A stretch of 33,196 nt of DNA from Sporolactobacillus nakayamae (GTDB lineage Bacteria > Bacillota > Bacilli > Bacillales > Sporolactobacillaceae). Shown in pieces: positions 31,727-33,196 of this stretch; within the stretch, counting starts at the first letter, position 1, and each line of letters begins with the position of its first letter. Below the pieces are notes generated by a model that saw only the letters and a list, made by a program, of their open reading frames with translations, searched no databases and was not told the DNA's origin. The stretch lies in contig NZ_FOOY01000030.1 of the NCBI RefSeq assembly GCF_900113325.1, forward strand, positions 1 to 33,196, written 5' to 3'. The translations under genes were made by a program, and so were the position numbers.

Positions 31727-32476
31727 TTAGTTTCTCTGCGCGGTTGGGCGTATGATCACTTCGTTGATGGATACATCGTCCGGTTGGCTGATTGCGTAAG
31801 CGACAGCGTTGGCAATCGCTTCCGGCTTAATACCGTTGAATTTCTCTTTTTCTTCAACCTGTTTCTTGAGTGTTGGATCTGTTATTGTGCTTGGAAGCTC
31901 GGTTTGAACAGCTCCGGGCGAAATGTCGGTGACACGAATCCCGCTGTACGGAGACTCTTCCAACCGCAATCCTTCGGCAATGGCCCGAACCGCAAACTTG
32001 GTTCCACTGTAAACCGCCCATCCTCCCGGATTTACGGCAAAACCGGCAACAGAATCGGTATTGATAATATGTCCTGAATTTTGGCTGCGCATAATTGGGA
32101 GTGCGGCCGCAATTCCGTAGAGGACACCCTTGATATTGACATCAATCATACGTTCCCATTCATCAACTTTCAAATCGCGAAGTGGGGACAGCGGCATCAG
32201 GCCTGCGTTGTTGTAGAGCACATCAATTCGACCATATTTTTCAACGGCAAGATTAATCAGTGATTGAACGTCTTCTTTACGTGTCACATCTGTTTTTTGA
32301 TAACAGGCGTCTCCGCCATTGTTGATGAGTTCAGAAACTAATGCATCAAGTTTTTCCGTACGGCGCGCACCGAGAACGAGCTTGGCCCCTTCATTGGCAA
32401 GCTTTCGAGCAGTGGCTTCGCCGATACCGCTTGATGCGCCGGTAATGACAACAACCTTATCTTTAATCTGTTCCAT
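31727..32476 (-). CDS. Short-chain dehydrogenase/reductase
   Basis: This 249-aa classical SDR has 'VITGASSGIGEATA' (about 12-25) for cofactor binding, 'LYNNAGLM' (about 88-95), Ser144 region 'INTDSVAGFA', and the catalytic Tyr/Lys of 'YSGTKFAV'. 'LGARRTEKL' after beta-2 suggests NADP preference. It resembles the YdfG/serine-dehydrogenase-like group that reduces 3-hydroxy acids, but the substrate is not assignable. The frame is open to 32533; ATG 32476 follows GGAGG by 11 bases. It shares the bidirectional terminator at 31644-31690. Confidence 0.85.
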   Translation of the reverse strand: MEQIKDKVVVITGASSGIGEATARKLANEGAKLVLGARRTEKLDALVSELINNGGDACYQKTDVTRKEDVQSLINLAVEKYGRIDVLYNNAGLMPLSPLRDLKVDEWERMIDVNIKGVLYGIAAALPIMRSQNSGHIINTDSVAGFAVNPGGWAVYSGTKFAVRAIAEGLRLEESPYSGIRVTDISPGAVQTELPSTITDPTLKKQVEEKEKFNGIKPEAIANAVAYAISQPDDVSINEVIIRPTAQRN

Positions 32477-32640
32477 CTGACTGACAGCCTCCAGTTTTCG
32501 TGTGTTTAGTGGCAGAGCATGGATTACTAACAATTATGATTTTTGCGAACCGGGTTGTACAGCATCAATTGTGTAAAAATAGTGGTATCAGGGGAGTGGA
32601 GCTGATGCAAATGAATAGCAACAAAAGAGTACACCGCTTA

Positions 32641-32678
32641 TTCATTAAATATGACAATATGTCGTCATATTTAATGAA
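32641..32678. repeat. Perfect 15-bp inverted repeat upstream of tag
   Basis: TTCATTAAATATGAC (32641-32655) and GTCATATTTAATGAA (32664-32678) flank an 8-nt loop. It is AT-rich with no U-tract, 75 bp upstream of the tag start, so an operator or a regulatory hairpin is more likely than a terminator. Confidence 0.7.
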
Positions 32679-32753
32679 CTATAATGGCATTACAGTCATA
32701 AAGATTAAATCGGTAAGAAAGCAGTCGATGAAATCAAATAATAAGGAGAAATT

Positions 32754-33033
32754 ATGGAATCTACTTGTTCATGGGCAAAGACAAATGAACTCATGCGCCT
32801 CTATCATGATACTGAATGGTGCAGGCCAAATCATGATGACCGCTATATATTTGAACTGCTCGTCTTGGAAGGCGCGCAGGCAGGTCTGTCTTGGTCAATT
32901 GTACTAAACAAAAGAGAAGAGTACAGGAAGGCATTCAATAATTTTGATATTCAGTACTGCGCGAATCTAACGGACCAAGATATCGATCATATACTATTGA
33001 ACACCGGAGTCGTTAACTATAAGTTGAAAGTGA
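32754..33033 (+). pseudogene. tag: DNA-3-methyladenine glycosylase I (tag), truncated by IS200/IS605-type insertion
   Basis: The first ~93 codons are a clear Tag protein. 'TCSWAKTNELMRLYHDTEW' supplies zinc ligands Cys5 and His18, 'LVLEGAQAGLSW' carries the catalytic Glu39, and 'KREEYRKAFNNFD' and 'INNY/VVNYKLKVN'-type end follow. At about 33031 the tag sequence stops and an insertion-sequence end begins; the frame reads on to a stop at 33093-33095 with about 20 foreign residues. Tag normally has ~190 residues, and the C-terminal zinc ligands (His and Cys) are lost, so the gene is inactive here. ATG 32754 follows AAGGAGA at six bases. The 3' half presumably lies beyond the element, past the window. 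Confidence 0.85.
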
Positions 33034-33196
33034 ACCTCCCACGACTAAAGTCGCGGGCTTCTGATCTCTCAATCAAAAGTTCCTGCGAACAATAAGCTTG
33101 CCCAACACGACTTATCATTGGGTAGCGGCTCATTTCTTTGAGCAGGCGAACCCCGTCGTTCCGACGGTTCTTAGCTTTTATTCAGCCCTCAATTGA
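33031..33196 (-). mobile_element. IS200/IS605-type right end with probable TnpB omega-RNA
   Basis: The boundary hairpin CCCACGAC-TAAA-GTCGCGGG (33038-33057) is the right-end hairpin of this family. Further in are GCCCAA...TTGGG (about 33101-33122) and CCGTCG-TTC-CGACGG (33153-33167), a set of stems like those of TnpB-associated omega-RNAs. On the minus strand the order is scaffold stems, then the right-end hairpin, then GGAGGTTCA, then the flank. The tnpB gene itself would be to the right, outside the window, on the minus strand. The element interrupts tag. Confidence 0.75.

Noticed and set aside
32500-32907. 135-aa plus-strand open frame upstream of and across tag
   Set aside because: It runs through the 15-bp inverted repeat and then through tag in a different frame; the translation looks random and the ribosome site belongs to tag.

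Overview
The window looks like a chromosomal segment of a low- to mid-GC Gram-positive Bacilli. The genes fit a Bacillales or Sporolactobacillus-like host: QueG, Kup behind a ydaO-type c-di-AMP riboswitch, a PcsB/CwlO-like M23 hydrolase behind a WalR-type box, a YdhG/Fra-like protein, purine-rich Shine-Dalgarno sites with frequent TTG/GTG starts, and U-tract terminators. This is inference from protein resemblance; no database was searched. No rRNA, tRNA or CRISPR array was seen.

Both edges are mobile DNA. The left edge holds the N-terminus of an IS256-family transposase, followed by a 40-bp perfect palindrome and phased direct repeats. The right edge is the structured right end of an IS200/IS605-type element (probable omega-RNA of a TnpB) that interrupts tag (3-methyladenine DNA glycosylase I).

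From left to right: (i) a DHA2 drug exporter divergent from a TipA-like MerR regulator, sharing a promoter with a 19-bp spacer; (ii) a small membrane protein and an EamA transporter; (iii) a decayed block at 4464-6950 with a LysR C-terminus, an isochorismatase-family N-terminus, an MFS exporter and an AraC regulator, all truncated or frameshifted; (iv) YciI and QueG; (v) an M1-type metallopeptidase; (vi) a candidate type I toxin-antitoxin locus, next to a large protein with an HhH-like region and a PD-(D/E)XK-like nuclease motif; (vii) the M23 hydrolase, the Fra-like protein, a long-chain SDR and a 53-aa Tyr/Pro-rich protein; (viii) riboswitch-controlled Kup; (ix) a Tyr-phosphatase, a lipoprotein, an Asp-box protein and a coupled membrane protein.

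The most interesting part is 22209-29140, a compact eight-gene operon. A promoter is followed by a 38-codon ORF with 6 Met and 3 Cys in its first 17 codons and then by an intrinsic terminator. The structural genes encode a P5C-reductase-like enzyme, a VOC protein, a four-gene polar amino-acid ABC importer, an SDR and a UroD-fold protein with the Zn-thiol methyltransferase His-x-Cys...Cys pattern. The end of the leader ORF can pair with the terminator, which suggests translation-dependent attenuation by Met/Cys supply and a role in taking up and breaking down a sulfur or methylthio compound.

Intergenic DNA around 15.6-15.9 kb and 29.2-29.7 kb carries dispersed repeats made of short palindromic units, with nested insertions. 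The right part also holds two membrane-associated proteins, one with a probable rare ATT start, and another SDR.
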